Positions 26,079 through 34,519 of a stretch of 64,000 bases of DNA are shown piece after piece. The position numbers were made by a program, and so were the translations under genes. Within the stretch, counting starts at the first letter, position 1, and each line of letters opens with the position of its first letter. The DNA comes from Lewinellaceae bacterium (GTDB lineage Bacteria; Bacteroidota; Bacteroidia; Chitinophagales; Saprospiraceae). The DNA is taken from the NCBI GenBank assembly GCA_020636095.1, contig JACJYN010000003.1:496001-560000 (forward strand), written 5' to 3'. The notes beneath the pieces are model-generated. The model was not told where the DNA came from, ran no database searches, and was given only the letters and a program-made list of their open reading frames with translations.

Positions 26079-26801
26079 ATGAAAACGCATGCATTTTGGA
26101 TTAAAGCCAGCTTTCTCCTCCTGGGTTGCTTCCTGTTTGCCTTCCCCACATTCGCCCAACGGACGGCCGGCAACGGCAACGTCATTGAGCAGAGCCGCGA
26201 GGTGGCCAGCTTTGACATCATCAAAGTTCAGTCCGGTATTAATTTGTACCTCACGCAGGGCAGCCAGCCAGCCCTCACTGTAAGAGCCGACGAGAACCTG
26301 ATGGACAAGATCGTAACCAAAGTGGAAGGCAATACGCTCTACCTCGATATCAAGGGCAGTATTCGCAAGTCTAAAGCCATGGATGTGCTGGTCACCCTTA
26401 AGGATTTGAAAGAACTGCATGCTTCCGGTGGTTCCGACGTCTACGCAGAAGATGGCCTGAAACTGGAGGAACTGAAACTCTTTTGCTCCGGCGGCAGCGA
26501 TACCCGGCTGAAGATCGAGGCCGAGCGCCTGGAATGCCAAACCTCCGGCGGTTCCGATGCTATCTTGTCAGGAACCGTCAATACCCTGATGGTAGAATCT
26601 TCCGGCGGCTCTGATTTTAATGGCAAAAAGCTAGAGGCCGTCAATTGTAAAATACAGACCAGCGGCGCTTCCGACGTTTGGGTCCACGCCACCGGCGAAA
26701 TCGAAATGGAAGCTTCCGGCGCCAGTGATATCCACCATACAGGAGGAGCCAAGGTCGTGCGTTCGAGGGCCTCCGGCGGATCGGATATTCATTCCAATTA
26801 A
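26079..26801 (+). CDS. Head GIN domain (DUF2807) protein, exported
   Basis: A 240-aa protein with a signal peptide (MKTHAFWIKASFLLLGCFLF) and a right-handed beta-helix DUF2807 domain. The repeated ASGGSDV / SGGSDTRLK / TSGGSDAIL / SSGGSDFNG / TSGASDVWV pattern marks successive coils. The family is widespread in Bacteroidota; it is likely cell-surface or periplasmic and binding in nature, with no known enzyme activity. Its TAA stop (26799-26801) is also the left flank of hairpin element N1, so the element lies precisely at the end of the gene. Confidence 0.88.
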   Translation: MKTHAFWIKASFLLLGCFLFAFPTFAQRTAGNGNVIEQSREVASFDIIKVQSGINLYLTQGSQPALTVRADENLMDKIVTKVEGNTLYLDIKGSIRKSKAMDVLVTLKDLKELHASGGSDVYAEDGLKLEELKLFCSGGSDTRLKIEAERLECQTSGGSDAILSGTVNTLMVESSGGSDFNGKKLEAVNCKIQTSGASDVWVHATGEIEMEASGASDIHHTGGAKVVRSRASGGSDIHSN

Positions 26802-26964
26802 GAGCATGTTTGGAGGCCAATCTTTGGGCTAAAAAACGCCCCCTTTTTTGCTGATATTGCGTTACTTTTTTTGCCCGTACCACCAGTATGAGCTGCAAAA
26901 AGACGCCTTATCTCAACAAAAAATTGACGCTTTTTATCTCCAAACCCGGCCTCCAAACATGCTC
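26802..26964. repeat. Hairpin element N1 (163 bp)
   Basis: Perfect 17-bp terminal inverted repeats GAGCATGTTTGGAGGCC (26802-26818) and GGCCTCCAAACATGCTC (26948-26964). It is flanked on both sides by TAA (26799-26801 and 26965-26967), a candidate 3-bp target duplication, the left one being the head-GIN stop codon. Its core is TTGCGTTACT, then CGTAC/GTATG, then GACGCC. A second copy is at 53859 and a partial one near 52119. Confidence 0.85.
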
Positions 26965-26984
26965 TAAGGGGTTAGAAAATAAAT

Positions 26985-27017
26985 AGACGTTTGAGGTTTC
27001 CAAAACCTCAAACGTCT
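26985..27017 (-). terminator. Terminator of the SRPBCC gene
   Basis: AGACGTTTGAGGTTT pairs perfectly with AAACCTCAAACGTCT over 15 bp around a short loop. Read on the minus strand it lies just after the stop of the 27028-27468 gene and is followed by ATTTATTTTC. Confidence 0.7.
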
Positions 27018-27027
27018 TCTTACTGCT

Positions 27028-27468
27028 CTATACTTCCCCGAAATAACGCCGGTAGATTCGCTTCCTCGGATAAAAGCCGAGAAAGATAGCCGGATACATC
27101 AATAAGGACAGCAGCCGGTTGGGCCCGCGGAACGTGATGTCGTCGATGATGAAGGAGGTGTCCTCGGTTATTTTGCGCACGATGTGTTTGTGTTTCCAAA
27201 AGGAAAGCGGGAAGGGCAGCTGCACCCCTTCATCGATGAAATAGGCTTCCGCATTATTGATCTCATCTTCGGTTATGACACTCACCCAATCTACCTTCAG
27301 GGGCTGAAGAAAACGGATATGCACCCGGTCCCCCTTTTTTGACCCTGTAAACTCCACGATCTCCATTTTTGGCTGCCGGGGCGCCAGGGCTTCGAACAAA
27401 TCCCGGTCGAAGCGAGCCATGATCTCTTTGAAGTTTCCTCTTACTGCTGTCTGTAGTTTTATGTTCAT
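27028..27468 (-). CDS. SRPBCC (START-like) family protein
   Basis: A 146-aa cytoplasmic protein with the helix-grip pattern of SRPBCC proteins: an initial IKLQTAVRGNFKEIMARFD, a central GDRVHIRFL strand and a C-terminal helix. It ends in LLSLLMYPAIFLGFYPRKRI, a hydrophobic and basic stretch that could touch membrane. Bacteroidota homologues are annotated as ligand-binding or cyclase/dehydrase-like; the ligand is unknown. It has its own terminator and a cruciform sequence directly upstream. Confidence 0.7.
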   Translation of the reverse strand: MNIKLQTAVRGNFKEIMARFDRDLFEALAPRQPKMEIVEFTGSKKGDRVHIRFLQPLKVDWVSVITEDEINNAEAYFIDEGVQLPFPLSFWKHKHIVRKITEDTSFIIDDITFRGPNRLLSLLMYPAIFLGFYPRKRIYRRYFGEV

Positions 27469-27487
27469 TGGTGTGCTTTACTACCTG

Positions 27488-27577
27488 GGTGGTGGGTTAA
27501 ATCCGTTGAAATTGCAGCTCAAATGGAGAGCGGACCTCCAGGTCCGCTGGATAGATCAACGGATTGAACCCACTACC
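27488..27577. repeat. Cruciform sequence with nested palindrome (J)
   Basis: GGTGGTGGGTTAAATCCGTT (27488 on) is an imperfect inverted copy of AACGGATTGAACCCACTACC (ending 27577). In the loop lies a second hairpin, AGCGGACCT-CC-AGGTCCGCT at 27529-27548, with a perfect 9-bp stem. Non-coding; it starts 19 bases before the SRPBCC start on that strand. Confidence 0.65.
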
Positions 27578-27750
27578 TACTACCTGATTATGCCTCAAAT
27601 ATAGCACTTGCTCCACTGCCCGTGCCGTTTCCTTACTGAGTATTTTGCCTGGCGCCTCCGGTTCAGTTCAATTTAACTGACCAAAATCAGCCTTTCCCCA
27701 TGATGATACTCATACAAAAAAGGTTGTATTCCGGCTATCTTATGCGAGTA

Positions 27751-27824
27751 GATTTTAGATTTTCCAGATTTTCCAGATTTTCCAGATTTTTAAAATCTGG
27801 AAAATCTGGAAGAAAATCTGAATC
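27751..27824. repeat. Self-pairing 9-mer tandem repeat before asnA
   Basis: TTTTCCAGA is repeated three times in a row and is followed by its complement, AAAATCTGG repeats, so the whole stretch folds into one long AT-rich stem. Outer arms ACAAAAAAGGTTG (27714 on) and ATCAAAACCTTTTT (near 27840) also pair. It occupies the 5' region of asnA, 32 bases before the ATG. Confidence 0.65.
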
Positions 27825-27856
27825 TAACCAGCCCTAACCATCAAAACCTTTTTAAT

Positions 27857-28990
27857 ATGATAGCAGACAAGAAAGCAGACCTGGCCGGCCCCGGTATCGG
27901 CAGTTATGAGCAGGTAGAAAAAGTACTGCCCAAAGATTACCAATCGCTCCTCAACCGCAAGGATACGCAGAAGGCCATCATGGCGGTGAAGCGGTACATC
28001 GAGGACGGGCTCGAAAGGGAGCTCAACCTCATGATGGTGGCCGTACCGCTCATTGTCGACAAGCACAGTGGGGTCAACGACTATCTGGACCGCGACGGCT
28101 CCCGCACGCCGGTGGAGTTCTACATTTCCAACGACCGGGGCAAAAACCCCATCGAAGCACAAGTAGTACAGGCGGCCACCAAGTGGAAGCGGGTGGCGCT
28201 GAAACAATTTGACATGCAGCCCGGTGAAGGGCTCAATACCGACATGCGCGCCGTGCGCAAAGACTACTTCCTCGACCACGACCACAGCGCCTACGTCGAT
28301 CAGTGGGACTGGGAACGGGTGATCACCGCCGAAGAGCGGAACCTGGAATTCCTCACCGGGATCGTCAAAAAAATCTGGAAGGTACTCAAGGGGGCTGAAA
28401 CCTTCATTCAACAGGAATTTCCTCAACTGAAGAACAGCCGCTACCCCAACCTGCCCGACGAGATCACCTTCATCCACGCCGAAGACCTGCTGGCCCGCTA
28501 CCCCGACCTGCCCCGCAAGGAGCGCGAGACGCGCATCCTGCAGGAGTACCCCGCCGTATTCCTCTACGGCATTGGCTGGACGCTGGCCGACGGCTACCCC
28601 CACGAGATGCGCGCGCCCGACTACGACGACTGGGTAACGCCCACCACCTCGAAAGACGGCCGACCCATGCACGGCCTGAACGGCGATATCCTGGTCTGGA
28701 ACCCCGTGACTCGCCGCCGCCACGAGCTGTCCTCCATGGGTATCCGCGTGAATGCCGAGACGCTGCGCCGGCAACTGGAGATCACTGGCCAGCTGGACTT
28801 CCTGGAGTTGCCCTATCACCAGGCCATCATCAACGATGAACTGCCCCTCAGTATTGGCGGCGGCATCGGACAGTCAAGGGTGATCATGCTGCTGCTCCAA
28901 AAAGCCCACATCGGTGAAGTCAGCGTTACGGTATGGCCCAGGAAGCTGAAAGAGATCTGTAGGGAGAAGAATATTTTTGTGCTGGAATAA
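27857..28990 (+). CDS. asnA: Aspartate-ammonia ligase (asparagine synthetase A)
   Basis: A 377-aa class II tRNA-synthetase-like enzyme that makes asparagine from aspartate, ammonia and ATP. Family motifs are present: RDGSRTPVEFYISNDRGKNP, AVRKDYFLDHDHSAYVDQWD, GIGWTLADGYPHEMRAPDYDDW and the C-terminal SIGGGIGQSRVIMLLL (motif 3 type, ATP binding). It is slightly longer than the E. coli enzyme (330 aa), as is usual in this phylum. No break. It has its own terminator at 29018. Confidence 0.95.
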   Translation: MIADKKADLAGPGIGSYEQVEKVLPKDYQSLLNRKDTQKAIMAVKRYIEDGLERELNLMMVAVPLIVDKHSGVNDYLDRDGSRTPVEFYISNDRGKNPIEAQVVQAATKWKRVALKQFDMQPGEGLNTDMRAVRKDYFLDHDHSAYVDQWDWERVITAEERNLEFLTGIVKKIWKVLKGAETFIQQEFPQLKNSRYPNLPDEITFIHAEDLLARYPDLPRKERETRILQEYPAVFLYGIGWTLADGYPHEMRAPDYDDWVTPTTSKDGRPMHGLNGDILVWNPVTRRRHELSSMGIRVNAETLRRQLEITGQLDFLELPYHQAIINDELPLSIGGGIGQSRVIMLLLQKAHIGEVSVTVWPRKLKEICREKNIFVLE

Positions 28991-29017
28991 GAGCGCAAAA
29001 GGCTGCCGGAATCTCGA

Positions 29018-29054
29018 ACAGCGCCCTGCTATGAATATAGCCAGGGCGCTGTTT
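29018..29054 (+). terminator. Terminator of asnA
   Basis: ACAGCGCCCTG pairs perfectly with CAGGGCGCTGT (11 bp) and is followed by TTTTG. It begins 28 bases after the asnA stop. Confidence 0.8.
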
Positions 29055-29140
29055 TGAATTAGAGCCCTTATACCATTATAAATAAGTGCCAGGCAGTGGC
29101 CGGTTTTTCGTATCTTCCTGCCTGGTAAATTCCATGCCGG

Positions 29141-29180
29141 AAGGTGGCCAGATTTGTCCAATAACGAATCTGGCCACCTT
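29141..29180 (+). promoter_or_regulatory. Stable leader hairpin before the epimerase gene
   Basis: AAGGTGGCCAGATT (29141-29154) pairs perfectly with AATCTGGCCACCTT (29167-29180), a 14-bp stem with a 12-base loop, 22 bases before the ATG. It could work as an attenuator or a terminator for upstream reading. It is followed by only one T after the stem, so a simple terminator is less likely. Confidence 0.5.
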
Positions 29181-29202
29181 TAGCATAAGAAATACAGGCA
29201 CA

Positions 29203-30381
29203 ATGAAGATCACACAACTCAACCTGCGGGAAGTAAAGATTCCCCTCCGGTTCCAGTTTTCCCAATCCAATAATGCCGGCGCGCTCCACTCCCATTCGGC
29301 TATTTTGGAAGTACACACAGCAGAAGGCATCATCGGCTACGGCGAGTCCTGCCCGCGCACCTATGTTACCGGAGAGGATATAGCGGCCGTGCAGAAAGGG
29401 CTACAGCTTGTTTCACCCGAGATCAAAGGCGCCTCTATCCATTCTATCGAGGAGGTTGAGGACAGGCTGATGCAATGGGAAAAAAAGGGTATAGGGCCCT
29501 CCGTGCGTTGCGCCCTGGAGCTGGCGTTTCTCGATGCCTGGAGCAAAACACAGGAAAAGCCGCTCGCTGATATACTGGGTTCCAAGCCTCCGGAGGTAAT
29601 ATCCTACAGCCTCATACTTCCCCTGCTCAGGCCGGCCTCGCTGGAACAACTCCTGCCCAAGATTCGGCATTTTTCACCACCGTCCGTCAAGCTGAAAGTA
29701 GATGCCAAACTGGAGGAAACGGTCAACAAGATTCATCTTATCAGAAGCTTTTTCGGCCAAGAATTGCCCATCCGGGTGGATGTCAATGGCGGGTGGGCCT
29801 TGCAGCAGGCCGAGAAGATCATTCCCCGGCTGATCGAGCAGGGCATTACCTCTTTTGAACAGCCTCTGCCGGCCGGGCAGAGAGAAGGCCTGGCGGTTTT
29901 ATCCCAGCGCTTTGGCAAGGATGTCCGTATTATGGCGGACGAATCGCTGCTCAGCCTGGAGCAGGCAAAACGATTGATCGAAAATGGCTGTGTCAACCAT
30001 TTCAACCTCAAGCTATCCAAGCTGGGCGGCATCTTCAGCAGCCTGAAAGTTTACCAACTAGCGCATGAGCATGGCATCCCCTGTCAGCTAGGGGCTCATT
30101 TTGGGGAAACCAGCCTGCTCACCGCCGCCGGTATTTTACTGGGTGGCATGGCCGGAGACCTGACGGCTTACGAGGGCGCCATGGGTGCTTTTCTGCTGGA
30201 GAAAGACATCACTGCTCCGTCTATTACGATGGGGTTGGATGGGCGGCTGGATACCCAGGAGAACTTACCAAAAGCCGGGCTGGGGTTCATCGATGAAGCG
30301 GCCTTGCAGCAGTACACCCAGGCGCCGGCGATTAACGCCAGTCAAATCCTGTCTTCTTTAAAGTCGAACATTAAGCGGTAG
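29203..30381 (+). CDS. Dipeptide epimerase (enolase superfamily, muconate-lactonizing subgroup)
   Basis: A 392-aa TIM-barrel enzyme. Active-site elements typical of L-Ala-D/L-Glu epimerases are seen: the KxK acid/base pair in VKLKVDA (K163, K165), metal ligands in RVDVNGGW (Asp), SFEQPL (Glu) and MADESL (Asp), then the second base in FNLKLSKLGG. The usual role is turnover of murein peptides or other dipeptides; exact substrate not known. The frame is open further upstream, but ATG 29203 matches the family start MKITxLxLxxVxIPL. Hairpin elements A and B follow directly at its stop. Confidence 0.88.
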   Translation: MKITQLNLREVKIPLRFQFSQSNNAGALHSHSAILEVHTAEGIIGYGESCPRTYVTGEDIAAVQKGLQLVSPEIKGASIHSIEEVEDRLMQWEKKGIGPSVRCALELAFLDAWSKTQEKPLADILGSKPPEVISYSLILPLLRPASLEQLLPKIRHFSPPSVKLKVDAKLEETVNKIHLIRSFFGQELPIRVDVNGGWALQQAEKIIPRLIEQGITSFEQPLPAGQREGLAVLSQRFGKDVRIMADESLLSLEQAKRLIENGCVNHFNLKLSKLGGIFSSLKVYQLAHEHGIPCQLGAHFGETSLLTAAGILLGGMAGDLTAYEGAMGAFLLEKDITAPSITMGLDGRLDTQENLPKAGLGFIDEAALQQYTQAPAINASQILSSLKSNIKR

Positions 30382-30573
30382 TAAGGGCCCGGAGAAGAAT
30401 AACTTCCCCATTTGATACGGCTCTTTTTCCGCCATGCTGCGTTGCTCGTCGGTCAGGTAGCTCCGGCTATCTTCCCTCCTCGCGCCCCTGCCTGCTCGGC
30501 CTCCTGGCAGGCAGGTTGCCTGGCAAAAAAATAGCTCGCCTGAAATGAGGAACTTATTTTCCTCCGGCCCCTA
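30382..30573. repeat. Hairpin element A (192 bp)
   Basis: Inverted ends: GGGCCCGGAGAAGAATAA at the left pairs imperfectly with TTATTTTCCTCCGGCCCC at the right. TAA stands on both sides of the element (30382-30384 inside the left boundary, 30572-30574 at the right), a candidate target duplication. The core reads TGCGTTGCTC, GGTAGCTCCGGCTA, CTCCTCGCGCC. A small extra palindrome CCTGCCTGC/GCAGGCAGG sits in the right arm. It begins right after the epimerase stop. Confidence 0.75.
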
Positions 30574-30736
30574 AGTACACTGTAAACTAAGTAGCGTCCG
30601 GTTTTGGCAGTGCCTTTTGACGGAATACTGCGTTGCTCGATCGATCAGGTAGCTACGGCTACCCTCACTCCTCGCGCCTTGCCTTCCGCCAAAATGCCCA
30701 TCCCAAAACACGAAAGAACTTAATTTACAGTGTACT
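30574..30736. repeat. Hairpin element B (163 bp)
   Basis: Perfect 13-bp inverted ends AGTACACTGTAAA (30574-30586) and TTTACAGTGTACT (30724-30736). If the repeat is counted as GTACACTGTAAA, both sides are flanked by TAA. The core is TGCGTTGCTC, then GGTAGCTACGGCTACC (a perfect inner hairpin), then CTCCTCGCGCC. It directly abuts element A. A longer copy is at 54876. Confidence 0.82.
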
Positions 30737-30759
30737 AAGGTTAACTCGTTGTTCCTTAC

Positions 30760-33039
30760 TTACTTCCCCGCCATCAAAGACATTTCACCCTCTACTACCG
30801 ACTGCTGCACCCGGGAATACAACTTTACAAAGCGCGCTGCTACGGCGATCAGGTCCTTCAGCTCGAGCAGCAGGCTGAAGTAAAGCATGCTGTTGCGCCG
30901 GCCGTATTTTCGCTTTTTCACCCCTTCCACCTGATGGTTGATCAGGCCCTCCAATTCCAGGAACAGGTTGCGTTTCTCTTCCAGTACAGTATCGATGGCG
31001 TGGTAGGCTCCATTGCCCAGTACTTCTTCGATGTCTTGAAGATAGCTGCTCACCTCTTCCTGCATTTTGTAGAGGAGTTCGCCCTGTTCATTATCCAGTG
31101 GTTTATGTACATTTTCCACATGCTCAAAGCAGGAGTGGAAAATCAGCTTGATAGATTGCAGGATATCCTGTTCGAGGTCATAGACCAGCAGATAAGCCCG
31201 GCTGGCCTCTGCATTCTTTTCCTCGATGCGGCGGATAGCGCTGAAAAGCTTTTTTTTCAGGCTTTTGTTTCCCTTTTCCAGTTGATGAATGGCCTGTTCC
31301 GCTCTTTCCAGGAGCAATTGATCTTCCTGGAGTAATCCAAAAAGGGAATCGTGCAGTGCTGTTCGGATACCGGATAGGGTCTGTTTGATACCGGAGGAGG
31401 TTTCTTTCAGTACCTGGAAGGCGGGAATCATTTCTGCCTGGCGTTCGAAAGATTCCTCCTCGGCTTTTTCCTTTTCCCGCCGCTTGTGGAAGAGGAAAGT
31501 CCGGGATATTAAAAAAACAGCCAATATAACCAATATACCGATGGCCCAACCGCCAAAAGAATAGATAGCCAAGGCAAATAGGGCGGAAACACTAAAGGCG
31601 ATGAAAGCGGTCAGGAACCAGCCGGCGATGACATTGAGCACGCCGGCAACCCGGTAAACGGCACTATCGCGCCCCCAGGCCCGGTCGGCCAGAGAGGTGC
31701 CCATGGCCACCATAAAGGAAACATACGTAGTAGACAATGGCAGCTTAAGGGAAGTGGCAAAAGCGATGAGCATACTGGCCACTGTCAGGTTGACCGATGC
31801 CCGGACGAGGTCAAAGGCAGCAGGATCGTGCTCCCCCTCCTTTTTTACCACCTCTTCAACGGGCTTAAAACTATCTTCGGCTTTCTCCAGCCAGGATTCA
31901 GGAACCAGTTTTTGCACACCCATACTGATCTGCCGGGTGTACCGCACAATGCCCCGGGAAAGGGCGTTGGGAAGGAAGCGCTCCGATCCTTCCTCCTGCC
32001 GGCCCAGGTTGACTTCCGTCTCGGTTACAGATTGAGCTTTTTTGGAAAACCAAAGGGTGAGTATCATTACAATACCAGCGAGCAACAGGAGGAGGGTGTT
32101 GGTGCGCACCGGATGTCCGAGCACTGCCATGCCAAAGTCCTCCGCACCGGCGCCGGAAGCCGACCAGGCGTTGAAAGATTCAAACCCGGCAATGGGCACG
32201 CCGATGAAGTTGACCAGGTCATTGCCGGCAAAGGCCATGGCCAGGGAAAAGGTCCCGAAGAGCACTACGATGCGCAGGATGTTGACCTTAAAGATCATCA
32301 GGATAACCTGCATGGCTATTGACCAAAAAACCAGAGAAATGACGATTAGCAGCATCGTATTGTCCTTCACCCAACTCACAAAGGCATCCGGCACAAAAGA
32401 GGCGCCTTTTATACCTTTGATGAGCAGAAAATAGGTCAGAAAAGTCAACGCCAGGCCCGCCCAGAGGCTGCCAACCCAGTCCATCCGGCGTTCGTACTGA
32501 AACGTAAACAGCAGGCGGCTCAGGTATTGCAAAAAGGTGCCCACCACAAAGGCAATGCCTACCGAAATGAAAATACCCGAAATGATGGCCAGGGCGCTCG
32601 ATGAATTGATATACTGCCCTAAAGCGGAAAAGCTATCCCCGGCGGCGGCTATCTTCAGCAGAGAAACGGCAACGGACGCCCCCAGCAACTCAAATACGAT
32701 AGAAATCGTAGTGGAGGTAGGCATGCCGAAGGTGTTGAACAGGTCCAGCAGGATGATATCGGTTAGCATGACCGCCAGGAAGATGACCATGACCTCTGCA
32801 AAGACGAAGAATTCGGGATTGAAAATACCCTTGCGCGCCACTTCCATCATGCCATTGGAGAAAGTAGCGCCGACAAAAATGCCCAGGCTGGCTACGATCA
32901 TAATTGCATGGCGGGATGCCACCTTGGAGCCTATAGCCGAGTTGAGAAAGTTGACTGCATCGTTGCTTACCCCTACAATCAGGTCAGAGATCGCCAGCGT
33001 AAAAAGGAGGATTACAATGATTAAATAGTATTCCGGCAT
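30760..33039 (-). CDS. Inorganic phosphate transporter (PiT) with PhoU/DUF47-like tail
   Basis: A 759-aa membrane protein. Residues 1 to about 530 form a PiT permease with the duplicated signature: SNDAVNFLNSAIGSKVASRH near the N-terminus and AFAGNDLVNFIGVPIAGF plus LPLSTTYVSFMVAMGTSLAD further on. About 220 C-terminal residues form a cytoplasmic four-helix PhoU/DUF47-like domain (from KEKAEEESFERQAEM), which in most bacteria is a separate partner protein. It imports phosphate with cations. The fusion of transporter and regulator domain is common in Bacteroidota. No break. Confidence 0.9.
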   Translation of the reverse strand: MPEYYLIIVILLFTLAISDLIVGVSNDAVNFLNSAIGSKVASRHAIMIVASLGIFVGATFSNGMMEVARKGIFNPEFFVFAEVMVIFLAVMLTDIILLDLFNTFGMPTSTTISIVFELLGASVAVSLLKIAAAGDSFSALGQYINSSSALAIISGIFISVGIAFVVGTFLQYLSRLLFTFQYERRMDWVGSLWAGLALTFLTYFLLIKGIKGASFVPDAFVSWVKDNTMLLIVISLVFWSIAMQVILMIFKVNILRIVVLFGTFSLAMAFAGNDLVNFIGVPIAGFESFNAWSASGAGAEDFGMAVLGHPVRTNTLLLLLAGIVMILTLWFSKKAQSVTETEVNLGRQEEGSERFLPNALSRGIVRYTRQISMGVQKLVPESWLEKAEDSFKPVEEVVKKEGEHDPAAFDLVRASVNLTVASMLIAFATSLKLPLSTTYVSFMVAMGTSLADRAWGRDSAVYRVAGVLNVIAGWFLTAFIAFSVSALFALAIYSFGGWAIGILVILAVFLISRTFLFHKRREKEKAEEESFERQAEMIPAFQVLKETSSGIKQTLSGIRTALHDSLFGLLQEDQLLLERAEQAIHQLEKGNKSLKKKLFSAIRRIEEKNAEASRAYLLVYDLEQDILQSIKLIFHSCFEHVENVHKPLDNEQGELLYKMQEEVSSYLQDIEEVLGNGAYHAIDTVLEEKRNLFLELEGLINHQVEGVKKRKYGRRNSMLYFSLLLELKDLIAVAARFVKLYSRVQQSVVEGEMSLMAGK

Positions 33040-33147
33040 AACGGATTGCCATTATATATAATGAATACGAAAGCTAAGGCTTATTCTTTAAATCATTGTA
33101 AACTTAAGATTAAGTAATGGTAACTATTTAGGTGTTTCGGTTGTATG

Positions 33148-33228
33148 GTGTCCCGGTATTGCGGCCGGAGGCTCACAGAGGCCCGGCAACTGCCTGGCCA
33201 CAAAACCAGAATGCCGGAATACCATAAT
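33148..33228. repeat. Imperfect inverted repeat in a 240-base gap
   Basis: TATGGTGTCCCGGTATT is an imperfect inverted copy of AATGCCGGAATACCATA. It lies between the phosphate transporter and a small unknown gene on the same strand. The stretch 33040-33147 is AT-rich and holds no other gene. Possibly a decayed hairpin element. Confidence 0.35.
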
Positions 33229-33281
33229 ACCTGAATTGGTAGAAGTTATGGCTTGTTTTCTACCGGCCAATAAGGTGAACT

Positions 33282-33641
33282 TCAGTTCAGCGAAAAAGGA
33301 AAGGCGACCGCTAATTTAGCCTGGAGCACCCTGGCCAACTTACAAATAGCCTTTTGGAGATGGATCACTCCAAGTTCCAGCTCCTCATAATCGGAAGGAT
33401 ATTCTAATAGTGCGGCCAGGGCCGTTCTCTTTTCCCCGGCTTCGAAAGCGGCTTCATAGGAGGCGGTATGCTTGTTGCCACTGAACGCCAGTACCTCCAG
33501 TAAGTCCTCGGTAAGTTCCTCCACCTCATTCATGGCTTTGAGCAACCGGTGGAAGTTGTGCGGGTCCAGCTCTTCTACCAATGAACTCAACTGCCGGATT
33601 TGCCACTGAAGGTATTCGTAACTCAGTATTCTCATATTCAT
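33282..33641 (-). CDS. Hypothetical protein, 119 aa, all-helical
   Basis: Not recognised. The sequence is predicted to be almost wholly helical (LRQLSSLVEELDPHN-like amphipathic stretches, LTEDLLEVLAFSG), without signal peptide or membrane segment. It lies upstream of the phosphate transporter on the same strand with a 242-base gap, so co-transcription is possible but not clear. It could be a small PhoU-like or four-helix bundle protein; this is a guess from composition. Confidence 0.5.
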   Translation of the reverse strand: MNMRILSYEYLQWQIRQLSSLVEELDPHNFHRLLKAMNEVEELTEDLLEVLAFSGNKHTASYEAAFEAGEKRTALAALLEYPSDYEELELGVIHLQKAICKLARVLQAKLAVAFPFSLN

Positions 33642-33788
33642 CGGAGCAGGGTTTTTACTCCTGACAAATATAACCTAATTTGTTTTTTATTAAAAAATAT
33701 AAAACAAAATATTTTAAAAACAAGACGCGGCCAGAAGCATAAGCTACTTATTTAACAGCTTACTCAGCGGCTGGGAAATGCCTGCCCT

Positions 33789-34361
33789 TCATTCCACTTC
33801 AATATCGTACTTGCTTAGTAGGCCGGCCAGGCCAGCTGAGGCGAACTTCGCTTTGCGCACCCGGTTCAGTTCAGGGTCGATGATAAAATTCCAGGCGGTT
33901 CGAAAGTCTGCTTTTTCCAGAACGGATCGCTCGAAAATAGCTCCGCTTAAGTTGCAATTTTCAAAAGTAGAGCCAGCCAGGTCCGCTTCGGCGAAATCTA
34001 CTTCCTGGAGGCTACAGTTTTTAAACAGGGTATGTTTCATTGGCCGCTGGTAAAAAGAGGACAAGTCCAGCCGGCAACTCTCGAAGGCTACCGAGAACAA
34101 CAACTCATTGCAGTGCTCAAAATGCAAACCCAGCATTTTGCAATCTTTGAACTGTGCGCTCCTCCATGTGGTGTTGGCGAGTTCGGCCATGCTCAGATCA
34201 CAATTCAGGAACTGGCAGTCCACAAAATTCATTTCTGACAAATCTGAATTGGCAAAGTTGCAGCTGATAAAAGAGCAATCTTCATAGGCGCCCCTGGGGA
34301 GGCTTTTGAGGGTGTAGTCTTTTTCTTTGAATGCTTTGTTTTCGAAGTGTTTGTCACTCAT
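33789..34361 (-). CDS. Pentapeptide-repeat protein (Qnr/McbG-like)
   Basis: A 190-aa right-handed quadrilateral beta-helix built of A(D/N)LxX repeats: FISCNFANSDLSEMNFVDCQ, FLNCDLSMAEL, FKNCSLQEVDFAEADLAGST, FENCNLSGAIF. Similar proteins can mimic DNA and protect gyrase (Qnr, McbG), but many have no resistance role. Start chosen at the internal ATG giving MSDKHFENKAFKEKDY; the longer frame has an unlikely N-terminus. No neighbour points to a function. Confidence 0.8.
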   Translation of the reverse strand: MSDKHFENKAFKEKDYTLKSLPRGAYEDCSFISCNFANSDLSEMNFVDCQFLNCDLSMAELANTTWRSAQFKDCKMLGLHFEHCNELLFSVAFESCRLDLSSFYQRPMKHTLFKNCSLQEVDFAEADLAGSTFENCNLSGAIFERSVLEKADFRTAWNFIIDPELNRVRKAKFASAGLAGLLSKYDIEVE

Positions 34362-34519
34362 GAAAGTAATTCGTTTTTTATCGTTTTGCGTAAGGGTATG
34401 TTCGTTTACAACAATCAATTGACTTCCCAGCTTTGGCTTCCAGAAAGGCGCGCTCCGCTGTCAGCTGACAACTTTCTGTTGTCTGCTGGCTTTCTACCAC
34501 AAGGTTTCCGGGAGAAGGT

